Shown in pieces: positions 1-9,180 of a stretch of DNA of 35,706 nucleotides. The DNA comes from Myxococcota bacterium (GTDB taxonomy: Bacteria; Myxococcota_A; UBA9160; UBA4427), in the NCBI GenBank assembly GCA_029941885.1, contig JAPYTP010000045.1, forward strand, positions 1 to 35,706. Direction: 5' to 3'. The translations under genes were made by a program, and so were the position numbers. A model generated the notes under the pieces. It did no database searches and was not told the DNA's origin. It was given only the letters and a program-made list of their open reading frames with translations. The first letter of the stretch is position 1. Each line of letters opens with the position of its first letter.

Positions 1-90
1 AATTCTTTCGGAGCCACAATGGCCAACCCTGGCGGAACGAACAGTGGCGACGAACTCGTCGCTCTGATGCAGATGTACTACGAGTTCTGA
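1..90 (+). CDS. 3' end of an unidentified gene, or a 23-residue small ORF
   Basis: The frame is open from the first base and stops with TGA at 88-90, giving a C-terminus ending in LVALMQMYYEF. I do not recognise the family. Two readings are possible. It may be the tail of a longer gene cut by the window edge. It may instead be a 23-codon ORF starting at the ATG at 19-21, because GGAG at 10-13 lies 5 bases before that ATG, a good ribosome-binding arrangement. A hairpin and then a strong terminator follow, so the transcript ends here. The gene is in the plus orientation and converges on the HTH gene at 186-461. Confidence 0.45.
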   Translation, partial: NSFGATMANPGGTNSGDELVALMQMYYEF

Positions 91-99
91 TGCATGAGT

Positions 100-119
100 T
101 CCGGAGCACACGCTCCGGA
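100..119 (+). repeat. Perfect 8-bp inverted repeat hairpin
   Basis: TCCGGAGC at 100-107 and GCTCCGGA at 112-119 pair perfectly around a 4-base loop. It sits 9 bases after the stop at 88-90 and just before the terminator at 128-169. It has no T-tract, so it is probably a 3'-end stabilising hairpin. Confidence 0.6.
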
Positions 120-127
120 TGAGATAA

Positions 128-169
128 GAGAAGGGCGCGGCGTCTCGTACGTCGCGCCCTTCTCTTTTT
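128..169 (+). terminator. Strong rho-independent terminator
   Basis: The arms at 128-142 and 150-164 form a 15-pair stem with one G-U pair and a 7-base loop, followed by TTTTT at 165-169. The upstream A bases at 126-127 can extend the stem. It ends transcription of the plus-strand frame at 1-90. The minus strand shows no comparable T-tract, so it is mainly one-directional. Confidence 0.9.
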
Positions 170-185
170 GTCGTGACGTCGATGC

Positions 186-461
186 CTAGCTCACTCGCCA
201 GGTCGCGGTGATTCCGAGCTTGTCCATCTTGGCGTAGAGGGTTCGTCGGCCGATATCGAGCAGTCGCGCGGCGGCGGAGCGGTTGCCATGGCATTCGCGC
301 AGGGCCTGGGTGATCCGGTAGGCCTCGGCGAGGTCGAGCCAGGCCTTGAGGGTCTGGGGGCCGTCGCTGGTGAGACCGGTGGGGACGGTGTCCTTCACGA
401 AGCGCGCGAACGCGTCGATGTGATCCATCGGCTCGTTGCGAGCGGTTGCGTTGAGCTCCAT
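186..461 (-). CDS. Stand-alone Fis-type helix-turn-helix protein
   Basis: This 91-residue protein has one recognisable domain, a C-terminal Fis/HTH_8 helix-turn-helix at about residues 50-84 (core GNRSAAARLLDIGRRTLYAK). That is the DNA-binding domain normally found at the end of NtrC-family sigma-54 activators. No receiver or AAA+ domain is present, so it should bind DNA but not itself drive sigma-54 promoter opening. The first 45 residues are unremarkable. The ATG at 461 follows GGAG by about 9 bases. It is divergent from glnB, which makes a link to nitrogen control tempting but unproven. The HTH is related to that of the NtrC-type regulator at 24362-25744. Confidence 0.8.
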   Translation of the reverse strand: MELNATARNEPMDHIDAFARFVKDTVPTGLTSDGPQTLKAWLDLAEAYRITQALRECHGNRSAAARLLDIGRRTLYAKMDKLGITATWRVS

Positions 462-1243
<782 letters not shown>

Positions 1244-1253
1244 CCGGGTCGGA

Positions 1254-1341
1254 CGGACCGGCGGTCCGCGTCCTCGCGTCGCTAGACACCCATCTCGCGC
1301 TATTCCTGCGGTGAGCCGGCTGCCATTCTTTGTGTGGCAGC
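1254..1341 (+). terminator. Two hairpins downstream of glnB, possible terminator
   Basis: CGGACC (1254-1259) pairs with GGTCCG (1263-1268) around a 3-base loop. GCTGCCA (1319-1325) pairs with TGGCAGC (1335-1341) around a T-rich 9-base loop. Neither has a T-tract after it, so intrinsic termination is doubtful. They could stabilise the 3' end of glnB mRNA. Confidence 0.35.
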
Positions 1342-1408
1342 GGGAACCGGCCCGGGCGACGACGCTCGTCGCCGATCCCCGAACTAGCACAGCGAAGGGG
1401 GCTAGCCG

Positions 1409-3346
1409 ATGGCGGACTCTCATTTTCGATTCACGATGTCTCGACGTGCGACGAAGGTGTGGACGGCTCCGCTTTCGTTGCTCGTCGTGATCGGAATGCT
1501 TCTTCCGGCGCGTTCGGGTGCCGACGAATCGCGACGAGTGCTCTTTGGTGACACCCATCTGCATACTTCGTATTCCTTCGACGCCTTCCTGAACGGCAAC
1601 CGCAGTGCCGATCCGGATACCGCCTATCGATGGGCCAAGGGCCTGCCGGTCATCCATCCCTACCACCGCGCGCGCGTCCGGATCGACACGCCTCTCGACT
1701 TTCTGGTGGTGGCGGATCACGCCGAATATCTGGGTGTGATTCGAAAACTCTATTTCGATGTGAAGGAGGGTCCTGCGGCGAAGTTCGCCGAGCAGATCCG
1801 TGGGGCAATCGACGGGGGCCAGGGTGCTGCAGTCTTTGCGGGGGTGCTTCCGGTCGCCGACATCGAGCCGGGCGAGACGCGCGATCCGATCTCCGTTGCG
1901 GGCGCCCCCAACGCCCTGCCGGTCGCGGGCCAGGACGAGCCGCTGCGTCGCGACGCCTGGGCGGAGACGACGGCCGCCGCCGATCGACACAACGCGCCCG
2001 GGCGCTTCACGGCGATGATCGGCTGGGAGTGGAGCTCGCTGCCGAACGGCGCGAATCTCCACCGCGTCGTGATGACCTCGACCGACGGTCCGACCGCACG
2101 CACCTTCATGCCCTACTCCTCGAGCGACTCCTCCTATCCGGACGACCTCTGGGCGTGGCTGGAAGAGACGACGGAATCGAGCGGCGCGGAGTTCGTCGCG
2201 ATCCCCCACAACCCGAATATCTCGAAGGGCTATATGTGGGGCGAGACCTCGCTCGACGAAACGCCCTACACGACGGAGAGTGCACGTACCCGCGCGCGCT
2301 GGGAGCCGGTAGCGGAGGTCACGCAATACAAGGGAGACTCCGAGGCCCATCCGGACCTCTCCCCGGACGACGAATTCGCCGACTTCGAGACCTACCCCTC
2401 CTATATCCAGCGCAATCGTCAGGAGTATGTTCCGCAGATCGGCGACTACGCACGCTCGGGACTGCGGCGTGGCCTCGAGATCGAGGAGCGTGTCGGCGCG
2501 AACCCCTACAAATTCGGAATGATCGGCGCGACGGATTCCCATTCGGGCCTCGCCGCCGCCGAAGAGGACAATTTCTGGGGCAAGATGGCCGTCGACTCGA
2601 CGCCGGAGACGAAGCATCTCTTCGCCGCCGGTCGAGACGTCAACGGATGGAATATTGGTGCGGGGGGCCTGGCGGGGGTATGGGCCGAGGAGAACACCCG
2701 GGAGTCGATCTTCGCGGCCTTTCGCCGGCGCGAGGTCTACGCGACGACGGGACCCCGGATTCAAGTCCGCTTCTTTGGGGGCTGGTCCTTTCGCGAACGC
2801 GACGCGCAGGCCGCGGATCTCGCCTCGGTCGGCTACGCGGCGGGTGTGCCGATGGGTGGCGACCTCGTCGCTCGGCCCGAGGCGCCCGGCGGCTTGCGTA
2901 GGCTGCTCGGGTCGAAGGCCGCAACCGCACCGAGTTTCCTGGTGCACGCGGCGAAAGATCCGAAGGGGGCCAACCTCGATCGCGTCCAGATCGTGAAGGG
3001 CTGGTTCGGGCGCGACGGGTTGACCCACGAGCGGGTTCACGACGTCGCATGGTCGGGGGGCCGCATGCCCGACGCGTCGGGTCGCCTGCCCGCGATCGAC
3101 AATACGGTCGACCTCGAGTCCGGCGCCTATACCAACTCAGTCGGTGCGAGCGAACTCGCCGAGGTCTGGACCGATCCAGATTTCGATCCGAGCGAGCGCG
3201 CATTCTACTATGTCCGGGTCCTCGAGATCCCCACCCCCAGGCATTCGCTGCTCGATGGGATCGCGATGCAGACCGAGCCGCCGGACGCTCAGCCGCCCAC
3301 GCTTCAGGAACGCGCCTATACGTCGCCGATCTGGTACCAGCCCTGA
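1409..3346 (+). CDS. Secreted DUF3604 protein, PHP-like metal-dependent hydrolase fold
   Basis: This is a 645-residue exported protein. Residues about 15-38 form a signal peptide with likely cleavage after ARSGA. The mature part begins with FGDTHLHTSYSFDAF (His50, His52), followed by VVADHAEYLG (Asp103, His104), then PHNPN and TDSH motifs. These are the spaced His/Asp clusters of the PHP-like metal site that characterises DUF3604. The family has no established substrate; a phosphatase or other hydrolase role is inferred from the fold. AAGGGGG lies about 7 bases before the ATG at 1409; an internal ATG at 1436 would still leave a signal peptide. A membrane-anchored parvulin follows 8 bases after the stop, so the two are almost certainly co-transcribed. 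Confidence 0.88.
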   Translation: MADSHFRFTMSRRATKVWTAPLSLLVVIGMLLPARSGADESRRVLFGDTHLHTSYSFDAFLNGNRSADPDTAYRWAKGLPVIHPYHRARVRIDTPLDFLVVADHAEYLGVIRKLYFDVKEGPAAKFAEQIRGAIDGGQGAAVFAGVLPVADIEPGETRDPISVAGAPNALPVAGQDEPLRRDAWAETTAAADRHNAPGRFTAMIGWEWSSLPNGANLHRVVMTSTDGPTARTFMPYSSSDSSYPDDLWAWLEETTESSGAEFVAIPHNPNISKGYMWGETSLDETPYTTESARTRARWEPVAEVTQYKGDSEAHPDLSPDDEFADFETYPSYIQRNRQEYVPQIGDYARSGLRRGLEIEERVGANPYKFGMIGATDSHSGLAAAEEDNFWGKMAVDSTPETKHLFAAGRDVNGWNIGAGGLAGVWAEENTRESIFAAFRRREVYATTGPRIQVRFFGGWSFRERDAQAADLASVGYAAGVPMGGDLVARPEAPGGLRRLLGSKAATAPSFLVHAAKDPKGANLDRVQIVKGWFGRDGLTHERVHDVAWSGGRMPDASGRLPAIDNTVDLESGAYTNSVGASELAEVWTDPDFDPSERAFYYVRVLEIPTPRHSLLDGIAMQTEPPDAQPPTLQERAYTSPIWYQP

Positions 3347-3354
3347 GGCGACTG

Positions 3355-4263
3355 GTGCACTCGCTCGGATCGCTCACCTGGCGGGCACCGGTGGTTCAGT
3401 TTCTGGCGCTGGGGCTGGTCCTCTATTTCGCGCTCGATCTGTCTGGTCGCGATTCCGGCGTCGGGCTCGACCCGCGTTCGGCGGAATTCTCGAGGAAGAT
3501 CGTGGTCGAGCGGGATGCGCTCCTCGCGTTCGTCCAGGCGCGCACCCAGGAGCCCGACGCAAGGGTGACCGCCCTCGCCTACGACGGACTGACTCGCGAG
3601 CGACGCCAACACTGGATCGACCGCTTTGTACGCGAGGAGGCGTTGGTGCGCGAGGCGCTGTCGCTCGGCCTCGATCGCGGCGATGAGCTGATCCGGCGTC
3701 GCCTCGTCCAGAAGCTCGAGTTCCTGACCCTGGGCGTTGTCGAGGACGAGGAGGCGATCGGCGAGGCAGACGTCGAGGCGTTCTACCACGCCCATGTCGA
3801 GGAGTATCGCGTCCCAACGATCCTGACGTTTGCGCATGTCTTCTTCCGCGGCGGCGGTGACTCGGGGCCGCCTGCGGAGGCGATGGAAGTTCTCGAAGGC
3901 CTGAACGAAAAGGGAGCCGGCCTCTCGGGTGCGCTCCCGTTAGGCGATCGCTTTCTATACAACCGCCACTATGTCGACCGGACTCTCGACGAGGTTCGTA
4001 GCCATTTCGGTGACGCGATGTCCGGGGCGCTCGCGAAGATCACGCCGGATCCCGAACGTTGGCAGGGTCCCATCGCCTCGGACCACGGCTGGCACCTCGT
4101 TCTCGTCTCGGTTCGCGAAGAGAGCCGGCTGCCAAAGGTCGGCGAGATCGCTGCCAGCCTCCGACGGGATCTCCTGCGCGAGAAGTCCGAAGGTGCGCTC
4201 GAAGCGGGACTGAGGGAGGTCGTGTTCGGGTACGAAGTAGAACTCGGACCCGGCCTCGAATGA
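3355..4263 (+). CDS. Membrane-anchored parvulin-type peptidyl-prolyl isomerase
   Basis: I place the start at the GTG at 3355 because GAGG (3345-3348) lies 6 bases upstream, overlapping the DUF3604 stop. This gives 302 residues. Residues about 10-28 form one transmembrane helix, and the rest should be periplasmic. A SurA/PpiD-like helical region precedes a parvulin-like domain from about residue 160, with WQGPIASDHGWHLVLV matching the conserved family end. Family members catalyse proline isomerisation or act as chaperones for exported proteins. The tight coupling to the secreted DUF3604 protein suggests it may fold that protein, which is an inference. Confidence 0.8.
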   Translation: MHSLGSLTWRAPVVQFLALGLVLYFALDLSGRDSGVGLDPRSAEFSRKIVVERDALLAFVQARTQEPDARVTALAYDGLTRERRQHWIDRFVREEALVREALSLGLDRGDELIRRRLVQKLEFLTLGVVEDEEAIGEADVEAFYHAHVEEYRVPTILTFAHVFFRGGGDSGPPAEAMEVLEGLNEKGAGLSGALPLGDRFLYNRHYVDRTLDEVRSHFGDAMSGALAKITPDPERWQGPIASDHGWHLVLVSVREESRLPKVGEIAASLRRDLLREKSEGALEAGLREVVFGYEVELGPGLE

Positions 4264-4285
4264 GACCCTACGCGGTGGTCCGCCG

Positions 4286-4741
4286 CTAGACGCCCTTCAT
4301 GAATTCGGGTCGATTGAAGAGGTAGCTCTTCTCCTCGACCCGATTCGTGATGCGCCAACCCGCGTCGGTGCGGAGGTACTCGTCGATATACCAGAGACCG
4401 CAGAAGAAGATATGACCGTCGTCTTCGCCGTCGCGGGCCTCCATCTGCTGGGGGTTGAAGCACATCACACGACCGCTGGCGGTGTCGCCATCGAGCTTTA
4501 CCTGGATATTCGCGTTCAGGTGCTGATGGGCGGGGAAGATCTTCATGGCGCCATGGAGGAACGCGATCGTCGTTTCGAGATCCCCCTTCGAGCCGCCGAA
4601 GGTCGAATAGTCGATGAAGGCATCGGCGGTGAAGACATCGTCGCGGAGTGTGTCGAAATCCTTCGCGTCGATGATCTCGGAATAACGCCAGACGAGGTCC
4701 TGGATTTCGAGTCGGTCGGAAATTTCCTGAAGAGAGAGCAT
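4286..4741 (-). CDS. SnoaL-like / NTF2-like family protein
   Basis: This 151-residue protein has the SnoaL-like cone fold. The N-terminal IQDLVWRYSEIIDAKDF helix pair is followed by the FTADAFIDYS strand and a C-terminal region with WYIDEYLRTDAGWRITNRVEEK. The family includes ketosteroid isomerase-like and dehydratase-like enzymes and many uncharacterised proteins, so no substrate can be assigned. It lacks a signal peptide and should be cytoplasmic. It is upstream of dapB on the same strand with a 76-bp gap and is probably a separate function. It ends 22 bases from the convergent parvulin gene. Confidence 0.8.
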   Translation of the reverse strand: MLSLQEISDRLEIQDLVWRYSEIIDAKDFDTLRDDVFTADAFIDYSTFGGSKGDLETTIAFLHGAMKIFPAHQHLNANIQVKLDGDTASGRVMCFNPQQMEARDGEDDGHIFFCGLWYIDEYLRTDAGWRITNRVEEKSYLFNRPEFMKGV

Positions 4742-4817
4742 GGGGGCAGTCCTTTCACGGAGCGGATTCTCTTGTCGGGCGGGCGCCTGGCCATGAGCTT
4801 AGGCGCGATTTTGGAAC

Positions 4818-5633
4818 TTAGTCGAGCCCCAGGACCTGCTCGATCCGGTAGAGGCCGGGCTCTCGGCCGACCACCCAGGCAGCCGCGCGCACGGCACCGA
4901 CCGCAAAATGCCCACGCGTGGCGGACCGATGGCTGAGCTCGATGCGCTCGCCCTGGCCGATGAAGTAGATCGTGTGCTCGCCGGGATTGTCGCCCCCGCG
5001 CAGGGTCTGGATTCCGATCGCGTCTCTCGGCCGCGCACCGGTCTCCCCCGCGCGTTCGAGGACGACATGGTCGCGGAGGCTTCGCTTTTTTCCGGCGGCG
5101 AGGCCCTGCCCCTCGGCGACCGCTTCGCCTAGAAACAGCGCGGTCCCGCTCGGGGCGTCTCGCTTCTGGCCGTGGTGGAGCTCGAAGAGTTCGGCGTCGT
5201 AACCGTCTCCCAGCAGTCGTGCCGCCTCGCGCACGAGGTGGCCGAGCACGTTGACCGACACCGAGAAATTGGGTGCGTGGAGTACCGGGATCTCTTCCGC
5301 GAAGCGAGCGATCTCCGCCATCCCCTCTTCATCGAAGCCCGTCGTCCCCGCTACGTAGCTGACGCCGGCGTCTGCGGCGGCCCGCAGGTTCGCGAGAGTC
5401 GAGGCCGGAACGGAAAAATCGATCGCGACGCTGCAGCCTTCGAGGGCGCGCTTCGGATCGTCGTGCAGCGTGATTCCGTCGGCGAGGGTCTGGCCGACCG
5501 CGTCGTGACCGGGTCGCTCGAGCGCGCCGGCGAACCGCAGGCTCGGCTCCGAGGCCAGTGCCGCGCGAATCTCGAGCCCCATGCGCCCTTCTGCGCCGAC
5601 CACCATGACACCTGTCGCGTTCGAATCGGTCAT
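4818..5633 (-). CDS. dapB: 4-hydroxy-tetrahydrodipicolinate reductase
   Basis: DapB reduces hydroxytetrahydrodipicolinate with NAD(P)H in the diaminopimelate/lysine pathway. The 271-residue protein has the N-terminal dinucleotide-binding GAEGRMG (residues 13-19), the central AGTTGF, and the signature ELHHGQKRDAPSGTA with the catalytic His pair and Lys. The start at 5633 is fixed by an ATGA overlap with the dapA stop (TGA at 5632-5630), so the two are translationally coupled. The frame stays open upstream inside dapA but that part is not conserved. It is the last dap gene of the minus-strand cluster. dapD, dapE and lysA are not in the window. Confidence 0.95.
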   Translation of the reverse strand: MTDSNATGVMVVGAEGRMGLEIRAALASEPSLRFAGALERPGHDAVGQTLADGITLHDDPKRALEGCSVAIDFSVPASTLANLRAAADAGVSYVAGTTGFDEEGMAEIARFAEEIPVLHAPNFSVSVNVLGHLVREAARLLGDGYDAELFELHHGQKRDAPSGTALFLGEAVAEGQGLAAGKKRSLRDHVVLERAGETGARPRDAIGIQTLRGGDNPGEHTIYFIGQGERIELSHRSATRGHFAVGAVRAAAWVVGREPGLYRIEQVLGLD

Positions 5634-6505
5634 TGCAGGATTCCCAGGTCTTTCATGACGACCTTCAAGCGTTCGAGGTTGGCTTCGGTGATTGGCGTGA
5701 GGGGCAGACGGATCTCGCCATCGCACCAGCCGAGGGCCGCCGCGGCAGCCTTCACCGGGATCGGATTCGTTTCGCAGAAGAGCGCGTCGAAGAGTGGCAG
5801 CAGCCGGTGGTGGATCTCACGCGCTCCCGACGCGTCTCCCGCGGCGAAGCGGCGCACGAGCTCGGCGACCTCGGAGGGCGCGATATTCGAGGACGTCGAA
5901 ATGACGCCCTTCCCACCAACGGAGAGCAGGGGGAGGGTGAGCGCATCGTCCCCGGACACGACCGAGAAATCGGCGGGACAGAGGGCAACGACGTGGGCGA
6001 TCTGGTCGAGATCACCGGAAGACTCCTTGACCCCGATGATGTTCTCGATTCGCGCGAGTCGTCCGATGGTTTCGGGCAGGATATTGGACGCCGTGCGCCC
6101 AGGGATGTTGTAGATGACCAGGGGCAGTCCGGTTTCGGCCGCGACCGAAGCGTAATGCTGGTAGATGCCCTCCTGGGTCGGCTTGTTGTAGTAGGGCGAG
6201 AGCAGCAACGCACCGTCCGCTCCGGCGTTCTTCGCGTGGAGCGTGAAATCGATCGCCTCGCGGGTCGAGTTGGAACCCGTGCCGGCAATCACCGGAACGC
6301 GGCCGGCGGCGGCGTCGAAGGTGATCTCGATGACGCGGTGATGCTCGTCGTAGGAGAGCGTCGCCGACTCTCCGGTCGAACCGCAGGGCACGAGACCGTT
6401 GACGCCGGCTTCGATCTGCCGCTCGATGAGCCCGCGGAGCGCGGTCTCGTCGAGCTCTCCATTTCGGAACGGCGTAATGAGCGCCGTCAGCGTGCCTTGC
6501 AACAT
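5630..6505 (-). CDS. dapA: 4-hydroxy-tetrahydrodipicolinate synthase
   Basis: DapA condenses pyruvate with aspartate semialdehyde, the first committed step to diaminopimelate and lysine. It is 291 residues, the normal size. The key residues are present: Thr44 in CGSTGES, Tyr132 in IYNIPGRT, Arg137 in the same motif, and the Schiff-base Lys160 in IIGVKESSGDL. They line up with E. coli Thr44, Tyr133, Arg138 and Lys161. A purine-rich GAGGAAGAGG lies just before the ATG. It follows dapF by 21 bases and overlaps dapB by 4 bases. No lysine riboswitch or T-box is visible, because the gene has no leader of its own. Confidence 0.97.
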   Translation of the reverse strand: MLQGTLTALITPFRNGELDETALRGLIERQIEAGVNGLVPCGSTGESATLSYDEHHRVIEITFDAAAGRVPVIAGTGSNSTREAIDFTLHAKNAGADGALLLSPYYNKPTQEGIYQHYASVAAETGLPLVIYNIPGRTASNILPETIGRLARIENIIGVKESSGDLDQIAHVVALCPADFSVVSGDDALTLPLLSVGGKGVISTSSNIAPSEVAELVRRFAAGDASGAREIHHRLLPLFDALFCETNPIPVKAAAAALGWCDGEIRLPLTPITEANLERLKVVMKDLGILQ

Positions 6506-6526
6506 GTTGGCCTCTTCCTCGTGTAG

Positions 6527-7402
6527 TCAGGCGTCGTCGTCGACGGCCCAAACCCCGTCAAATACTGTCGTAGCCGGGCCGGTCATCCAGATCGAGGAAT
6601 TCTTGTCCGCCCAGGCGATCTCGAGCTCGCCGCCGCGTAATTCGATCGCGATTTCGCGGTCGACGACCCCACGCAACATGGAGGCGACCGCCACCGCGCA
6701 GGCTCCCGAGCCGCAGGCGAGGGTCTCCCCGGTGCCGCGTTCCCAGGTTCGCTGACGAATCCGGTCGCGACTCTTGATCTCGATGAACTCGACATTGACC
6801 CGGTTCGGGAATGCGACGTGGTGTTCGAGGGCGGGGCCGACCCGGTCCAGCGGAACCGAGTCGATCTCGTCGACCTGGATGATGCAATGCGGATTGCCGA
6901 TCGAGATCGAGGAAGCACGCAACCCGCTGGGGGCCTCGGGCCAGAGGCCATCCGGGAGCTCGATCGGGACTTCGAGTACGGGACCCGCGCCGGTCGCGAG
7001 GGTGGTTGGAATCTTCTCCGGGATCAGGACCGGCAGACCCATGTCGACCTTGACCCGCCCCTGGCCCGCCCATTGCGGGCGAACGATCCCGCCGAGGGTC
7101 TCGACTCCGATCTCGTCGGCGCTCGTGTGTTCGGCGTCGCGCAGATACTTGTAGAAGGCACGAATGCCGTTCGCGCACATCTCGACCTGCGAGCCGTCCG
7201 CGTTGTAGATATCCATACAGAAATCGGCGGATTCGGATGGCCGGACGACCAGCATCTGATCGAACCCGACCCCGAAATGCCGGTCCGCGATTTCCCGGGC
7301 CAACTTCGAGAGGTCGCGCGGGAGTTCGTTGCGAATTCCGTCGAAGAGGACGAAGTCGTTTCCGGCGCCATGCATCTTCACAAAGGGGATGGGGCGGCTC
7401 AT
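6527..7402 (-). CDS. dapF: Diaminopimelate epimerase
   Basis: DapF converts LL- to meso-diaminopimelate, used for peptidoglycan cross-links and for lysine. It is 291 residues with the two catalytic cysteines: Cys76 in the MCANGIRAFYKY segment and Cys230 in LACGSGACAVA. The N-terminal VKMHGAGNDFVLFD is typical. It is cytoplasmic. It is preceded on the same strand by the LptM-like lipoprotein gene (117-bp gap) and followed closely by dapA. The small-lipoprotein/dapF neighbourhood matches the yifL(lptM)-dapF arrangement known in enterobacteria. Confidence 0.96.
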   Translation of the reverse strand: MSRPIPFVKMHGAGNDFVLFDGIRNELPRDLSKLAREIADRHFGVGFDQMLVVRPSESADFCMDIYNADGSQVEMCANGIRAFYKYLRDAEHTSADEIGVETLGGIVRPQWAGQGRVKVDMGLPVLIPEKIPTTLATGAGPVLEVPIELPDGLWPEAPSGLRASSISIGNPHCIIQVDEIDSVPLDRVGPALEHHVAFPNRVNVEFIEIKSRDRIRQRTWERGTGETLACGSGACAVAVASMLRGVVDREIAIELRGGELEIAWADKNSSIWMTGPATTVFDGVWAVDDDA

Positions 7403-7490
7403 CTCTTGGCTCTCACTCTCTCTCGGGTCTCACTGCAGATTCGGATGGGGATGATGGGATGCACTGAATTTCTTCGGGGGCGGCCTCGGT

Positions 7491-7507
7491 CGGACCGGTG
7501 TGGTCCG
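7491..7507 (-). repeat. Inverted repeat between the lipoprotein gene and dapF
   Basis: CGGACC (7491-7496) and GGTCCG (7502-7507) form a 6-bp stem with a 5-base loop, 12 bases after the lipoprotein stop. There is no T-tract on the minus strand, so any termination before dapF would be partial at best. Confidence 0.4.
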
Positions 7508-7519
7508 GGCGCTCTTCGA

Positions 7520-7726
7520 TCAGCGGTCGGCGGGCTTGGCCGATCCAGCAGCGGCCGAGTCGGGAACCGCCTCGACGGGGCTGGCGACGGCCTCCACCTG
7601 CGTCGGCCGAACGGGTCGACCGTAGCGGCCGCAAGCGGACAGTGTACCGACGATCGCCAGAATTGTGAGCATCGCGACGAGCCGGTGCCGTCTGCGCGCG
7701 CAGCGATCTCCGTGCTCCTGGCTCAT
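7520..7726 (-). CDS. lptM: Small LptM/YifL-like lipoprotein
   Basis: This is a 68-residue protein with a basic N-terminus, a hydrophobic stretch (about residues 16-30) and a lipobox LSAC with the lipidated Cys at position 32. The Cys is followed by CGRYGRPVRP, matching the CG-x-x-G-P pattern of the YifL/LptM family (prokaryotic lipoprotein-attachment PF13627 type). In E. coli LptM assists assembly of the LPS translocon LptD/E and lies beside dapF, as here. The tail is Pro/Ala-rich and probably disordered. The start overlaps the argH stop by one base (TAATG), so it is coupled to argH. The family call rests on a short motif plus synteny. Confidence 0.7.
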   Translation of the reverse strand: MSQEHGDRCARRRHRLVAMLTILAIVGTLSACGRYGRPVRPTQVEAVASPVEAVPDSAAAGSAKPADR

Positions 7727-9180
7727 TACGCGCCTCCCTCGGCTTGCGCCTCGAGCCGTTCCAGCTCGCCGCGTTCTGCCGCGAGCTCGGCCCCGATTTC
7801 GACCAGGGCGGCTTCGACTCTCACACGTGCGGTCCCGCCCGCGAGCGAGCGACTCTCGAGGCTGCGCTCGAGATCGAGCAGTTCGTCCGCGCCGGCCTCG
7901 AAGGCCTCATGGAAGGACTGCAGATCCGCGTGGGTGAGCGCGCGGAGGTCGATCTGTTTGCGCGTGACGTGACCCACGATCCTGCCGACGACCTCATGGG
8001 CATCCCGGAAGGGCACACCGGCGCGGACGAGGATCTCCGCGAGGTCCGTCGCCAGCAGCATCGGATCTGCCGCTGCTTCTCCCATTCGCTCGCGCTTGAC
8101 GTCGAGGGTCGCGATCGCGCCGGCCATGACCTCGAGTGAATCTCTCAGGGTATCGACGCTGTCGAAGAGCGGCTCCTTGTCCTCCTGGAGGTCGCGGTTG
8201 TAGGTGAGCGGAAGGCCCTTCACCACCGTGAGCAGCGTGACCAGGTTGCCGATCGCGCGCCCGGATTTTCCGCGCACGATCTCGGGCACGTCGGGATTCT
8301 TCTTCTGCGGCATCAGGCTCGACCCGGTCGAGTAGGCATCCGCCAATTCGACGAAAGCGAACTCCGCGCTCGACCAGAGCACGAGCTCCTCGGCGAGTCG
8401 CGACAGATGGACCATCGAGATCGCTGCCGCTGCCATGTACTCGAGGGCCGCATCTCGCGAGGCCACGGTGTCCATGCTGTTTCTCGTGGGCGCATCGAAT
8501 CCGAGTTCCCGGGCGGTTTGCTCCCGCAGAAGTGGGAGCGTCGAGCCCGCGATGGCTCCCGCGCCCAGGGGACACCGATTGATCCGTGCCCGCGCGTCGC
8601 GAAAGCGGGACGCGTCGCGACCGAGGGTCTCGACGTGGGCGAGCCAGTGGTGGGCGAGCCGGACGGGTTGGGCCCGCTGGAGATGGGTGTAGCCCGGCAG
8701 CACGGTGTCGACGTTCTCTCGTGCCCGCTCGAGCAGCACGCCCCGAAGATCGAGCAGACCCCGTTGGGTCGCCAGGGACACGTCGCGCAGAAAGAGCGCG
8801 AGGTCCGTGGCAACCTGATCGTTGCGAGAGCGGCCCGTGTGGAGCTTCCCCGCCACGGGACCGATCAGGACCCGCAATCGGGTCTCGATATTCATGTGGA
8901 TGTCTTCGAGGGCCGGATCGAAGGGGAAGCGTCCGTCCGCGATCTCCCCCGCGACCTGGTCGAGTCCCGCGAGGAGTTCCTGAACCTCGTCGCTGGAGAT
9001 GAGTTCGGCCTGTCCGAGCATGCGTGCCTGGGCCCTCGAGCCGCGGATATCGTGGTGCGCGAGGACCTGGTCGAAATGAATCGAGGCCGAGAATCGTTCG
9101 ACAGTCGGATCGGTGGCTTCGCTGAAGCGGCCGCCCCAGGGTTTGTGGGCCTTGTTTTCTTTTCCGGATTTCGGGCTCAT
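7726..9180 (-). CDS. argH: Argininosuccinate lyase
   Basis: ArgH cleaves argininosuccinate to arginine and fumarate. The 484-residue protein starts with KPWGGRFSEATD and has the fumarase/aspartase superfamily signature GSSLMPQKKNPD, which carries the catalytic Ser loop, as well as TGRSRNDQVATD and HLQRAQP. The length is slightly above the usual 455-470 because of a short N-terminal extension. No argG lies nearby. argH heads the minus-strand run argH, lptM-like, dapF, dapA, dapB. The grouping of argH with dapF is common in proteobacteria, often with lysA between them; lysA is missing here. Confidence 0.96.
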   Translation of the reverse strand: MSPKSGKENKAHKPWGGRFSEATDPTVERFSASIHFDQVLAHHDIRGSRAQARMLGQAELISSDEVQELLAGLDQVAGEIADGRFPFDPALEDIHMNIETRLRVLIGPVAGKLHTGRSRNDQVATDLALFLRDVSLATQRGLLDLRGVLLERARENVDTVLPGYTHLQRAQPVRLAHHWLAHVETLGRDASRFRDARARINRCPLGAGAIAGSTLPLLREQTARELGFDAPTRNSMDTVASRDAALEYMAAAAISMVHLSRLAEELVLWSSAEFAFVELADAYSTGSSLMPQKKNPDVPEIVRGKSGRAIGNLVTLLTVVKGLPLTYNRDLQEDKEPLFDSVDTLRDSLEVMAGAIATLDVKRERMGEAAADPMLLATDLAEILVRAGVPFRDAHEVVGRIVGHVTRKQIDLRALTHADLQSFHEAFEAGADELLDLERSLESRSLAGGTARVRVEAALVEIGAELAAERGELERLEAQAEGGA

